The position numbers and the translations under genes were made by a program. Source: Acidimicrobiia bacterium (GTDB lineage: Bacteria > Acidobacteriota > Vicinamibacteria > Vicinamibacterales > SCN-69-37). Taken from it: DNA of 34,517 nucleotides. The DNA lies in the NCBI GenBank assembly GCA_016871335.1, contig VFZF01000024.1, forward strand, positions 1 through 34,517, written 5' to 3'. Of the stretch, positions 1 to 7,230 are shown piece by piece (within the stretch, counting starts at the first letter, position 1; the number at the start of each line of letters is the position of its first letter). The notes below the pieces were generated by a model. That model saw only the letters and a program-made list of their open reading frames with translations. It had not been told where the DNA came from and searched no databases.

Positions 1-125
1 CGAATGTCCACAAGCACAGCACGAGCCGGCCACGGCCATCCCCCCTCTGTCCGACTGGGAGGCCGCTAATACGGCCTATCGTCTTGGTCGTTGCCAGCGG
101 ATTTTGCGCCTTCCCGCAACTACGT

Positions 126-199
126 TGCCGATAGTCCGTATTACGTGGGTGTTCGGTTGACAGAATACGCCCTATCAGACGCTGGGGCAGATCACCGAG
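126..199 (+). repeat. Repeat copy 1 (74-bp partial copy)
   Basis: This is the left 74 bp of the 158-bp repeat seen complete at 1464-1621 and 7446-7603. Over this stretch I see no differences from the other copies; identity stops abruptly after base 199. It contains imperfect inverted arms at 130-142 and 164-176 (11 of 13 pairs). A further arm at 67-81 is the inverse of 129-143 with one mismatch, so three alternating arms occur here. The right edge is exactly where a carboxylesterase reading frame loses its family sequence. No transposase or canonical integron attC core is visible. Function unknown. Confidence 0.9.
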
Positions 200-392
200 C
201 AAAAGGAATGTTCTTGAAGCTCGCGACCTTACCATCTGAAAGGCCCCGCACTCGCCCAGCGGTGGTTTCCACGACCGGAGGCTCAATTAACCGCTCGGTC
301 GCGATGGAGGCCGTCGCCTCAGCGCTGTCATCAGCGAGAGCGGCGCACCCCGATGCCAAGATCAATGCCGACAAGAACGCCCAGCGAGTCAT
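192..392 (-). pseudogene. Type-B carboxylesterase, N-terminal fragment cut by repeat copy 1
   Basis: The reading frame starts with a hydrophobic export signal (about residues 4-20, with a possible weak lipobox ending in Cys16). It then enters the start of a carboxylesterase/para-nitrobenzyl-esterase domain: TTAGRVRG followed by FKNIPFA matches the family's opening G-x-V-x-G and F-x-G-I-P-Y-A-x-P. After Ala65 the frame runs into the repeat and stops two codons later, so over 400 residues including the catalytic triad are missing. The start lies 6 bp after the stop of the upstream esterase at 399-1349, so the two once formed an operon. The family call rests on about 25 residues but the motif is characteristic. 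What remains cannot be an active enzyme. Confidence 0.72.
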
Positions 393-398
393 CGACCG

Positions 399-1349
399 TC
401 AGCGCGACTCTCGCTGAAAGAACTGCCAGGCGATCTCCACCGAGTCGATGTCTTGATTACCTTTCCCGAGCAGCCGGCCGAACAAGCGCGGAACTTCGGA
501 ACCCGGCGCGTTGTGACCGCCGCCGATAACGTCGTAGCGAACGACGTCGCGCGCCCGGGGGCAGCCTTCGTAGGCTACGCGAACCACGCGGGTCTGATCG
601 CGCCGGACGATATCGGGAAGTTGATCCTCGCGAGTCCGGGCGGAGCATCCATTGACGCGCGCCCAGAACGCCGTGCTGTCGGCTGCGGACGACCGCGCCT
701 CCGACGTGCGTCCGCGCATTGTGAAGGCGGCCCCGTCGTAGCGCATAAGCGGGTCATCAGTCCCGAAAAAGGCCACGACCGGCGTGGGACGCGCGCCCGA
801 ACACGTGCGTTCGGGATTAGCGGGCATGGTCGAAATTACCGGCGCTATGGCGGTCACGAGTTCGCCCGCCTCGCAGGCCATGCGCCATGACATATTGCCG
901 CCATTCGAGGCGCCGGTGAAGTAAACGCGCTGCGGATCGGCCCCGTGATCCCGAACGGCTATCGCAACGAGGCGTCGCAGAAATCCGACGTCGTCGACAT
1001 TGCTGGGATTAGAATTACCGAGATAAGTCGTGCGACCGTCGTTCCAGTTGCCGCCGATCGCATTCGGAACGATAAGCAGCGCACCGCTACGAGCAGCGAC
1101 CTGAGGCCAGCTACTGCGCGAAAAGATATCCTCAGCGCTACGTGTGCCGCCGTGAAGGACGAAGACGACCGGTCGCTGACTAGCGGGGCGGGGCGGGGCC
1201 TGAACGAAATACTCGCGGTCGGTTCCATCGATCGCGACCGTCGCCCTCTGAGGTGACGAAACGCCGTGCATCCCCGGTGTCTGAGCTACAACTCCCGCGC
1301 AGCCGCAGGCCGAGAACAGCAGCGCAAGTGTGCTAACCAACCTTGACAT
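399..1349 (-). CDS. Secreted polyhydroxybutyrate depolymerase / LpqC-type esterase
   Basis: The 316-residue protein starts at the ATG at 1349, preceded 5 nt upstream by GAGGAGG; a longer frame beginning at 1379 lacks this site. Residues 1-22 form a signal peptide. The alpha/beta-hydrolase core shows an HGG oxyanion segment at 66-68, the nucleophile elbow GASNGG with Ser148, a GTDDP acid-residue segment near 197-200, and GGGHN with the likely catalytic His279. This pattern fits the PHB-depolymerase/feruloyl-esterase family (LpqC), which hydrolyses polyester or plant-wall ester bonds outside the cell; the actual substrate is not deducible. It is followed 6 bp later by the truncated carboxylesterase, and the pair is bracketed by repeat copies 1 and 2. 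The segment may have arrived as a unit (inference). Confidence 0.85.
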   Translation of the reverse strand: MSRLVSTLALLFSACGCAGVVAQTPGMHGVSSPQRATVAIDGTDREYFVQAPPRPASQRPVVFVLHGGTRSAEDIFSRSSWPQVAARSGALLIVPNAIGGNWNDGRTTYLGNSNPSNVDDVGFLRRLVAIAVRDHGADPQRVYFTGASNGGNMSWRMACEAGELVTAIAPVISTMPANPERTCSGARPTPVVAFFGTDDPLMRYDGAAFTMRGRTSEARSSAADSTAFWARVNGCSARTREDQLPDIVRRDQTRVVRVAYEGCPRARDVVRYDVIGGGHNAPGSEVPRLFGRLLGKGNQDIDSVEIAWQFFQRESR

Positions 1350-1463
1350 AGTTGCCTCCTCGAGACGTTGCGACGTCATGGGTCTGCACGCCGATCATTT
1401 CGGCGCGAGCGGCGTGAGCAAGGCTTCGTAATGAAGCCCGCATCCAGCCCTCGAAATCGGTGT
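1350..1463. other. Spacer upstream of the esterase operon
   Basis: No gene is visible in these 114 bp between the esterase start and repeat copy 2. The only structure noted is a small hairpin near 1421-1437 (GGCTTC, five-base loop, GAAGCC). The promoter of the minus-strand esterase operon should lie here, but I cannot point to convincing -35 and -10 boxes. Confidence 0.4.
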
Positions 1464-1621
1464 TGCCGATAGTCCGTATTACGTGGGTGTTCGGTTGACA
1501 GAATACGCCCTATCAGACGCTGGGGCAGATCACCGAGGGCGGATTTCGCGGCCACAGCGCCCGGGCGCAGTGTAGTCGAGGGCGCCGCACACCGCAAAGC
1601 TCGCCTGGGGCGGCCGATCCC
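1464..1621 (+). repeat. Repeat copy 2 (158 bp, complete)
   Basis: This copy matches 7446-7603 over 158 bp with only two substitutions. The first 74 bp also match copy 1. Within it are the 13-nt imperfect inverted arms, a perfect 12-bp palindrome GCGCCCGGGCGC, and GCCGAT close to both ends. Left of it is the spacer upstream of the esterase; right of it begins the debris of a BNR-repeat gene. No obvious terminal inverted repeats or target duplication is seen. Confidence 0.92.
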
Positions 1622-1635
1622 TGCTCTGGGTCGAT

Positions 1636-1746
1636 ATGCCGACGCCCCCCAGTCGCTTGACACCGGAGCAGCAAAAACTCTCAGCGCTGGAGCAGGCAGC
1701 CTTGTTGTACAAGCTCGACCAGGACGAGCGAAAAAACCGGCGCTAG
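1636..1746 (+). other. Short open frame next to repeat copy 2
   Basis: An ATG-initiated frame of 36 codons encodes a charged, helix-prone peptide (SRLTPEQQKLSALEQAALL is its core) and ends at TAG 1744-1746. The same frame continues past the stop into the BNR fragment that starts about 1783. I recognise no family. It may be a piece of a lost gene joined to the BNR remnant by rearrangement at the repeat rather than an expressed peptide; no ribosome site is evident. Confidence 0.3.
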
Positions 1747-1782
1747 CCTTCCCACCTCTGCGTTTACGATGCGTCCGACTGC

Positions 1783-2328
1783 GTGCAGGGCAACGTGCCG
1801 TGGGGCACGCTGACCAGCGTCTCGGAGTCGCCCCTGCGGTCCACGCTCCTCTATACCGGTGCTGATGACGGCCGGTTGCATGTGACGCGCGACGGCGGGA
1901 CCACGTGGACACGCATTGGCGAGTTGTTGCCGGAACGCTGGGTGTCACGAGTGGTGGCGTCACGCCACGACGAAGCCACTGTGTACGTGACGCTGACTGG
2001 CTATCGATTCAACGAGTTCGCAGCGCACATGTACGTGTCACGTGACTACGGGCAGACGTGGACGTCCCTCGTGGGTAACCTCCCTGCTGAACCCATCAAC
2101 GTGATCGGCGAGGATCCCACGGACGCGCGCATCCTCTACGTAGGGACCGACCCCGGTGTGTATGCCTCAGTGGATCGCCGTGTGACCTGGATGTCGTTGC
2201 GCGGCAACCTGCCGACCATTCCCGTGCACGACCTGGTGGTGCATCCTCGCGAGAGCGACCTGGTCATCGCCACCCACGGGCGCAGCATTTACATCGCGGA
2301 TATCACAGCCGTTCGGGCGCGCCGTTGA
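1783..2328 (+). pseudogene. BNR/VPS10-type repeat protein, C-terminal-region fragment
   Basis: These 181 codons encode three to four BNR (Asp-box) blades. Asp-box-like motifs are V-T-R-D-G-G-T-T-W, V-S-R-D-Y-G-Q-T-W and a degenerate V-D-R-R-V-T-W. The fragment ends in the ATHGRSIYIADI segment typical of the late part of the large secreted WD40/YVTN/BNR glycosyl-hydrolase-like proteins abundant in acidobacteria. Full-length members are around 1000 residues. Here the N-terminal two thirds are absent, the frame has only a GTG as possible start, and it stops shortly after the HGRSI motif, where relatives continue. It is best read as a remnant truncated at the 5' side at or near repeat copy 2. The matching N-terminal part of such a gene occurs at 7231-7445. 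Confidence 0.8.
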
Positions 2329-2380
2329 TCGTCAACAGGAGCCGCTCGCCAGTGATGCCGGGCATGCAAAGAGGGCAGGT

Positions 2381-2409
2381 TTGCCATGTGTGAAGCTCTC
2401 GGCTAGACT
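2381..2409 (+). promoter_or_regulatory. Sigma-70-like promoter for the doxX-photolyase pair
   Basis: TTGCCA at 2381-2386 and TAGACT at 2404-2409 are separated by an ideal 17 bp. The start codon of the DoxX-like gene is at 2465, preceded by GGGAGGA at 2451-2457. The same GCTAGACTnGGC context recurs at 7198-7210 before the BNR gene. Confidence 0.55.
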
Positions 2410-2464
2410 CGGCCTGGCATTAGGATGGCGGAATACGCCTTGCATGAATCGGGAGGAACTCGTG

Positions 2465-2836
2465 ATGGAGTGGCTGTCACTGTCGAGTCTGCTGCAGCTG
2501 GTTGTCGGACTCGGGCTTCTGAATGTCTGGCTGATGCGTCGACACTCCGCCACATCGTTTCGCGGCGGTGCCGCGCAGACGCTGCAGGATGAGTTTGGGG
2601 CGTATGGCCTTCCCGGCTTCGTCTTCTACGTCGTGGGCGCGCTGAAGATCGGCGCGGCCATCACCCTGATCGCCGGCGTATGGTTCGCGCTCCCTGTCAG
2701 GGAGGCTGCGGCGCTCGTCGCCGCGCTCATGGTCGGCGCGATTGCCATGCACCTCAAGGTGGGCGACCCGCCCATGAAGTCGCTTCCCGCTGCGCTGATG
2801 CTGGTGATGAGTGCGGCGATCGTCGCCCTGCGCTAG
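2465..2836 (+). CDS. DoxX-like integral membrane protein
   Basis: The 123-residue protein has four hydrophobic segments (about 7-23, 46-68, 72-90 and 103-122) and a short basic loop after the first. Length and layout fit the DoxX-like family of small membrane proteins, associated in some bacteria with thiol/redox and oxidative-stress systems; the biochemical role is poorly defined. The ATG at 2465 is chosen because GGGAGGA ends 7 nt upstream. The photolyase follows only 5 bp after the stop, so the two are probably co-transcribed from the promoter at 2381-2409. Confidence 0.7.
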   Translation: MEWLSLSSLLQLVVGLGLLNVWLMRRHSATSFRGGAAQTLQDEFGAYGLPGFVFYVVGALKIGAAITLIAGVWFALPVREAAALVAALMVGAIAMHLKVGDPPMKSLPAALMLVMSAAIVALR

Positions 2837-2841
2837 TCGCC

Positions 2842-4479
2842 ATGCCGCGCTCTGCCGCGCCCGCCTCAGGCGGCTCGTCGCCTGAACGCAGGCCGGCGCG
2901 TCTGGTGATCGTCTTTGGCGATCAGCTCGATCTCGATGCCGCCCTCATTCGCTCACTGACGCCGGCCGACACCGTCCTGATGATGGAAGTCGCCGCGGAG
3001 TCCCGCCATGTGCCCAGCCACCGGCAGCGGACGGCGCTGTTCTTGTCGGCGATGCGGCACTTTGCCTCGGCACTGACGTGGCGGCAGGTCCGCGTCCGGT
3101 ATGTCGAGCTTGACGATCCCGAAAACACCGGCACGTTCGAGACGGAAATCGCCCGGGCGGTCGCCGCACTCGGCCCGACTCAGATCGTGTGTACTCACCC
3201 GGGGGAGTGGCGCGTGCTGGCCATACTCGAACGGGTCGGCCGTTCGACGGGCATCCCGGTGAGCATCCTGCCCGACGCGCACTTCATCACCACACCGGAA
3301 GCGTTCGCCGCGTGGGCGAAGGGCCGTACGTCCCTGACCATGGAGTTTTTCTACCGCGAGCAACGTCGCAGGACCGGGTATCTCATGGAAGGCGCGGGCA
3401 AGAGCGCGAAGCCCGTCGGCGGCGAGTGGAACTTCGACAAGGAAAACCGGCTGCCCTTCGGCAAAGACGGCCCGAGTCCGCGGCCACGACCGCCACTCGG
3501 TTTCGCGCCCGATGCGACTACCCGCGCCGTGCTTGCGGCCATGACCCGCACGCTCCCCGATCTGCCCGGCACCGTCGATACCTTCGCCTGGCCCGTCACG
3601 CGCGAACAGGCACTCGCCTCGCTCGACGACTTCATCACCCATCGTCTCGTCCACTTCGGTCCCTTCGAAGATGCGATGTGGACGCACGAACCGACGCTCT
3701 ACCACTCCACGGTGTCGAGCGCCCTCAACCTCAAGCTGCTCAATCCACGCGAGTGCTGCGATCGAGCCATCGAGGCGTTTCGCGCCGGGCAGGCCCCCCT
3801 GCAATCCGTCGAGGCGTTCGTGCGGCAGATCATCGGCTGGCGCGAGTTCATCCGCGGCGTCTATCAGCTCGAAGGCCCCGCCTATGCGGATCGCAACGGG
3901 CTCGACCAGCACGGCGAGTTGCCACCGTTCTACTGGACCGCCGATACCGACATGGCTTGCATGAAGGCCTGCGTGGGGCAGGTGCTCGAGACCGGGTTCG
4001 GCCACCACATCCAGCGCCTGATGGTCACCGGCAACTTCGCGCTCATCAGCGGCGTCCACCCGCGGGCCGTCAGTGACTGGTATCTCGGCATGTTCGTGGA
4101 CGGCGTGGACTGGGTCACGCTTCCGAATGCGCTCGGCATGGTCATGCATGCCGATCGGCGCCAGGGCGCGGCCAGGGGCGTCACCGGACTGGTCGGCACC
4201 AAGCCCTACGCCGCCAGCGGCAAGTACATCCAGCGGATGAGCAACTACTGCACCACGTGCCGCTACGACCCCGCCGAACGCAGCGGCCCCCGGGCGTGCC
4301 CCGTCACGGTCTTCTACTGGGACTTCTTGATCCGCACCCGCCAGAGGTTTTCACCGAACCAGCGGATGGCGATGATTCTCAAGAACGTTGACCGACTGAC
4401 ACCCGAGGACCGCACCCAGATCACGAGCCGCGCAGACCTGCTGCGCCGCACACTCGGGATCGCCAGGGATGACGCGTAG
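2842..4479 (+). CDS. FeS-type bacterial cryptochrome/(6-4) photolyase
   Basis: The 545-residue protein is collinear with the FeS-BCP (PhrB/CryB) class: an N-terminal Rossmann antenna domain from about residue 20 (LVIVFGDQL), then the helical FAD domain with GWREFIRGVY (332-341), GHHIQRLMVTGNFAL (387-401) and NALGMVMHAD (429-438). The four cluster cysteines of this class are present as Cys373 (or Cys377), Cys470, Cys473 and Cys486. The predicted reaction is blue-light repair of UV photoproducts, by family chiefly (6-4) lesions. The start at 2842 is the first ATG after the upstream stop; there is no strong ribosome site, so translational coupling to the DoxX-like gene is likely. It converges with the FAD oxidoreductase gene with a 3-bp gap. 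The N-terminus carries about 18 extra residues of low complexity. Confidence 0.93.
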   Translation: MPRSAAPASGGSSPERRPARLVIVFGDQLDLDAALIRSLTPADTVLMMEVAAESRHVPSHRQRTALFLSAMRHFASALTWRQVRVRYVELDDPENTGTFETEIARAVAALGPTQIVCTHPGEWRVLAILERVGRSTGIPVSILPDAHFITTPEAFAAWAKGRTSLTMEFFYREQRRRTGYLMEGAGKSAKPVGGEWNFDKENRLPFGKDGPSPRPRPPLGFAPDATTRAVLAAMTRTLPDLPGTVDTFAWPVTREQALASLDDFITHRLVHFGPFEDAMWTHEPTLYHSTVSSALNLKLLNPRECCDRAIEAFRAGQAPLQSVEAFVRQIIGWREFIRGVYQLEGPAYADRNGLDQHGELPPFYWTADTDMACMKACVGQVLETGFGHHIQRLMVTGNFALISGVHPRAVSDWYLGMFVDGVDWVTLPNALGMVMHADRRQGAARGVTGLVGTKPYAASGKYIQRMSNYCTTCRYDPAERSGPRACPVTVFYWDFLIRTRQRFSPNQRMAMILKNVDRLTPEDRTQITSRADLLRRTLGIARDDA

Positions 4480-4482
4480 CCA

Positions 4483-5502
4483 TCACCGCATCACTTTCAG
4501 CAAGAGGTGGGCGGCGGCGCGCCCTGACAGAAAAGCGCCTTCGAGGCGCGACGAGCCGAAGGCGTCTCCCGCAAAGGCGAGCGGCGCCGGTTGCGTAGTG
4601 AACAGGCAGGCGTCAGGATGCGTCACCACCGGCTGACTGTACCGCCAGCGATGCACGTGCCAACGCCTGACCGGCACGCCCAACCAGTCATTCGCCGCCT
4701 GCAGTAACCGTTGCGCGATGACGTCGTCCGGGGCCTCCCAATGTTCACGGGTGAATTCCGGCCCGGCGTGCAGGGTGACGGTGAACGCATCGGGCGAAAT
4801 GCCCTTGCGATGATTGTCGCCAATCCAGACCAGGGGCTGGGCCAGAGGATCGCCGCGCAACTGCACCGCGCCCGGTTCGGGCAGGCGACTTGGCGCGTCG
4901 AGCTCAACGAGCAGGGCCAGGCACGGATCGTAGCTGATGCGTTCGAGTGCCGCGCGTGTGTCGTCTGCAAGGATCGTCTCGCCTGCATCGAGCAATGCAA
5001 GCGATTGTTCAACAGGCGGCGTCAGTAGGATCGACGCGGCCGTGTGGTGGTCGCCCATGGCCATCGTGACGCGCCAGCCCTGTTCCTGGGGGCTGATGCG
5101 GTTGACTCGCGCACTGGTCGTCACGGCGAGGTCTCGCGCCAAATCATGTGCCAGCGAGTTCATGCCATGGACCGCACAATAACGCGGATGTCCGTCGTGA
5201 TGCGGCTGGCCGGATGCGCCGGCAAACCCGCGCGCCCATTCCTTCACCAGTCCACGCGCGAGCCAGTCATCCACGTGCGTCTGAAACGAAACGTCACGCA
5301 CCGTGAAGAATTGCGCCCCGTGATCGTAACGAGCGCGCACGCCGGCGTCGTTGTCGCTCCAGCGCGTGGCCAGTCTCCCGCCGATGCCACGGCCTTTGTC
5401 CAGGACCACGACGTTGAGGCCCTGTGCCTGCAAAATGCGTGCGGCAGTCAAACCCGCCATTCCCGCGCCCGCGATGAGGCAATCGACAGTGAAGTGATTC
5501 AT
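4483..5502 (-). CDS. FAD-dependent amine-oxidase/renalase-like oxidoreductase
   Basis: The 339-residue protein opens with a dinucleotide-binding fold: CLIAGAGMAGLTAARIL near residues 8-24, a Glu/Asp-type second strand ending VVVLDKGRG, and GGRLATRW. Near the C-terminus LAFAGDAFGSSRLEGAFLSG is the second FAD-contact motif. This matches the renalase-like NAD(P)/FAD proteins often found beside photolyase genes in bacteria; the substrate is unknown. The ATG at 5502 begins directly before the flavin-binding strand; a GTG four codons upstream is possible. The gene is divergent from dps, with a potential -10 (TATTAT) about 45 nt upstream overlapping the dps promoter region. Confidence 0.85.
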   Translation of the reverse strand: MNHFTVDCLIAGAGMAGLTAARILQAQGLNVVVLDKGRGIGGRLATRWSDNDAGVRARYDHGAQFFTVRDVSFQTHVDDWLARGLVKEWARGFAGASGQPHHDGHPRYCAVHGMNSLAHDLARDLAVTTSARVNRISPQEQGWRVTMAMGDHHTAASILLTPPVEQSLALLDAGETILADDTRAALERISYDPCLALLVELDAPSRLPEPGAVQLRGDPLAQPLVWIGDNHRKGISPDAFTVTLHAGPEFTREHWEAPDDVIAQRLLQAANDWLGVPVRRWHVHRWRYSQPVVTHPDACLFTTQPAPLAFAGDAFGSSRLEGAFLSGRAAAHLLLKVMR

Positions 5503-5521
5503 GGTTCCGCGCACTCGAACG

Positions 5522-5550
5522 TTTCAGTCGCCCTGCCTAAAGGCGATAAT
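5522..5550 (+). promoter_or_regulatory. Candidate dps promoter
   Basis: TTTCAG at 5522-5527 and GATAAT at 5545-5550 are separated by 17 bp, giving a short leader that contains the GGAGAG ribosome site. The complementary strand offers TATTAT in the same place for the divergent FAD oxidoreductase, so both genes may share this control region. Confidence 0.42.
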
Positions 5551-5566
5551 ATGCGGAGAGACCCCT

Positions 5567-6037
5567 ATGAAAAAACAACGTCCGATCCGCCCCTCGTCGA
5601 ATACCCGGCTGACTGACAGCCTGAACCAGGTGCTCGCCGATTCCTACGCCCTGCTTGCGCTCACGCATCTGGCCCACTGGAACGTGGAGGGGCCTGGATT
5701 CTTTGCCCTGCACACCGCCTTCCAGACGCAGTACGAAGAGCTGTTTATTGCGGTCGACGAGATCGCCGAGCGCATTCGCGCGCTTGATGCCTACGCCATC
5801 GGCGGCCTCGGGACGCTGGCCAAGGCCGCGCAGATGAAGGAGTTCTCATCGCCGCTGGTGCAGGAGGAGTACGTCCGCGCGCTCATCACCGCAAGCGCAA
5901 AAGTGGTGTCGGATGCGGAACGTGCGCGCGACCTTGCCGGCGAGGCCGGTGACGCCGAGAGTCAGGACTTGATGATCGGCCGGATCACCCTGCACCAGAA
6001 AACGATCTGGATGCTGAAGAGCTTCTTGAAAGCCTGA
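5567..6037 (+). CDS. dps: Dps-family DNA-binding ferritin-like protein
   Basis: The 156-residue protein has the four-helix Dps fold. The inter-subunit ferroxidase site is visible as H37-W-N at the end of helix A, H49, then D64 and E68 within AVDEIAERI. Dps proteins form dodecamers that oxidise Fe(II) with peroxide and shield DNA. The N-terminus (MKKQRPIRPSS) is basic and flexible, as in members that bind DNA through this tail. The start at 5567 is preceded by GGAGAG. An SDR gene begins one base after the stop, so the two are one transcription unit. The position next to the photolyase group suggests a shared DNA-protection theme (inference). Confidence 0.92.
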   Translation: MKKQRPIRPSSNTRLTDSLNQVLADSYALLALTHLAHWNVEGPGFFALHTAFQTQYEELFIAVDEIAERIRALDAYAIGGLGTLAKAAQMKEFSSPLVQEEYVRALITASAKVVSDAERARDLAGEAGDAESQDLMIGRITLHQKTIWMLKSFLKA

Positions 6038-6038
6038 C

Positions 6039-6758
6039 ATGAACCCTCGCACGTGTCTGGTCATCGGTGCCGGCGGAGGCATCGGTCGCAGCCTTGTTGA
6101 ACTGCTCCATCGTGACGGCTGGTCGCTGGTGCTCGCCGGCCGGACTCTGGCCTCGCTCACCGAGGTGGCGGCCACCTGCGGCGCGAAGACGGCCTGCGTC
6201 GATGCGCGGGACTTTGACGCGGTGGACGCGCTCTTCCAGGCCAACCCCGGCATCACCGGTGCCGTGAATCTCGCCGGATCGATCCTGCTCAAGCCGGCGC
6301 ACCTGACCTCGGCGCAGGACTTTGACGAGACCGTCGCGATGAACCTCCGCACGGCCTTTGCACTCACGCGCGCCGCGGGCCGGCACCTGAAGAGCACCGG
6401 CGGCAGCGTCGTGCTCGTGTCGTCGTGCGCGGCGCAGGTCGGCCTGTCCAATCACGACGCGATCGCCGCGGCCAAGGCTGGCGTGGAAGGACTGATGCGC
6501 GCTTCGGCGGCGACCTACGCCGGGGTGGGCATCCGCGTCAACGTCGTGGCGCCCGGGCTGGTCGCCACACCGATGGCCCGAAGAATCACCGGGAACGAGG
6601 CGGCTCTGAAGGCATCGTCGGCGATGCATCCGCTCGGCCGTATCGGGCAGCCCCACGAAGTCGCCCGGGCCATCGCGTTCCTGCTCAGCCCGGACAGCGG
6701 CTGGATCACCGGTCAGGTGCTCGGCGTGGACGGAGGGCTCGCCCACGTCCGGCGGTGA
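6039..6758 (+). CDS. SDR-family oxidoreductase lacking the catalytic Tyr
   Basis: The 239-residue protein is a classical-length short-chain dehydrogenase. It shows the cofactor loop GAGGGIG (10-16), an N-L-A-G motif (77-80) and SS near 128-129, then N-H-D-A-I-A-A-A-K with the active-site Lys146. The position four residues before that lysine, normally the catalytic Tyr of YxxxK, is Ile142. The PG motif (172-173) and the C-terminal GQVLGVDGG are intact, so NAD(P) binding should be preserved, but hydride transfer by the usual mechanism is doubtful. I recall other SDRs with the same HxAIAAAK sequence, so this is probably a true subfamily rather than a mutation. Co-transcribed with dps (1-bp gap). 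Confidence 0.88.
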   Translation: MNPRTCLVIGAGGGIGRSLVELLHRDGWSLVLAGRTLASLTEVAATCGAKTACVDARDFDAVDALFQANPGITGAVNLAGSILLKPAHLTSAQDFDETVAMNLRTAFALTRAAGRHLKSTGGSVVLVSSCAAQVGLSNHDAIAAAKAGVEGLMRASAATYAGVGIRVNVVAPGLVATPMARRITGNEAALKASSAMHPLGRIGQPHEVARAIAFLLSPDSGWITGQVLGVDGGLAHVRR

Positions 6759-6774
6759 GTGGTGACAGTTCAGA

Positions 6775-6780
6775 TATACT
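6775..6780 (+). promoter_or_regulatory. -10 box before the small membrane protein pair
   Basis: TATACT is a near-consensus -10 hexamer immediately after the SDR gene; no good -35 lies 17 bp upstream. The predicted leader is short and carries GGAGAAGG at 6785-6792 before the ATG at 6799. Confidence 0.4.
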
Positions 6781-6798
6781 GTGTGGAGAAGGTGGCCG

Positions 6799-6975
6799 AT
6801 GTTCAGACGTAGTGACTACTTCATTCTCGCAGCTGCATTCATTTCTTTTCTGTTCTCGGTGAGCCTGTGGTTCGGAGGCTATCGCGACGAGGGAATGTTT
6901 GTCGGCATCTGGGTGCCGTCGATCCTGTCGTTCGGCGGGTTTGTCCGCCAGTCCACACGGCCGCGGGGGAAATGA
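6799..6975 (+). CDS. Small two-helix membrane protein
   Basis: The 58-residue protein has a basic N-terminus (MFRRSD), one strong membrane helix (about 8-27), a short charged loop GYRDEG, a second hydrophobic stretch (about 33-48) and a basic tail. GGAGAAGG ends 6 nt before the ATG, which supports real translation. I recall similar tiny proteins with an F-x-S-V-x-L-W-F and W-V-P-S-I-L pattern in many bacteria, without assigned function. A second small membrane ORF starts one base after its stop. Confidence 0.68.
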   Translation: MFRRSDYFILAAAFISFLFSVSLWFGGYRDEGMFVGIWVPSILSFGGFVRQSTRPRGK

Positions 6976-6976
6976 C

Positions 6977-7111
6977 GTGTCACCACTTTGGATTTTCGCA
7001 GTCGGCCTTTTCGCGACAGCTCTGTGCGGATTGTTTCTCTGGTTCTCGGCGAGTGAGTTGCGGCGGCTCGGTCACGAGTCAGACGACCGCAGTGCTGATC
7101 GACCATCGTAA
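6977..7111 (+). CDS. Small single-helix membrane protein
   Basis: The GTG-initiated frame of 44 codons begins one base after the preceding stop and has GGGGGA a few bases upstream. It encodes a hydrophobic helix (residues 3-21, ending FLWF) followed by a charged tail rich in Arg, Asp and Ser. Tandem spacing and the ribosome site argue for a genuine two-gene unit; there is no recognised family. Confidence 0.5.
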   Translation: MSPLWIFAVGLFATALCGLFLWFSASELRRLGHESDDRSADRPS

Positions 7112-7175
7112 AGGCTGACGTCCGTCGCCGGCCTCGCGCTGGGCTGGCCGGCTGATGTGCGCGATGGTCTCTCCG

Positions 7176-7206
7176 TTGTCTCTGGCGCGTCCCGCTCAGC
7201 TAGACT
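7176..7206 (+). promoter_or_regulatory. Candidate promoter of the truncated BNR gene
   Basis: TTGTCT at 7176-7181 and TAGACT at 7201-7206 are spaced 19 bp, slightly long. The gene start at 7231 has GGGAGGG at 7221-7227. The -10 sits in the same sequence context as the one at 2404-2409. Confidence 0.35.
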
Positions 7207-7230
7207 AGGCCCGGGTTCTCGGGAGGGATT

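Noticed and set aside
91-417. Plus-strand frame through repeat copy 1 and the carboxylesterase fragment
   Set aside because: The right part is the shadow of the esterase frame and the left part is repeat sequence; no recognisable protein.
126-1621. Integron attC sites at the 158-bp repeats
   Set aside because: Arms and spacing are suggestive, but neither end has RYYYAAC or GTTRRRY, no integron integrase is present, and the distance between copies 2 and 3 spans many ordinary genes.
1636-1746. Start of an intact BNR gene in the frame of the fragment at 1783
   Set aside because: A TAG at 1744-1746 separates the two parts and the first 36 codons have no BNR character.
2953-4149. A 398-codon open frame antisense to the photolyase
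   Set aside because: It lies entirely inside a well-supported gene, has no domain character or ribosome site, and reflects third-position GC bias.
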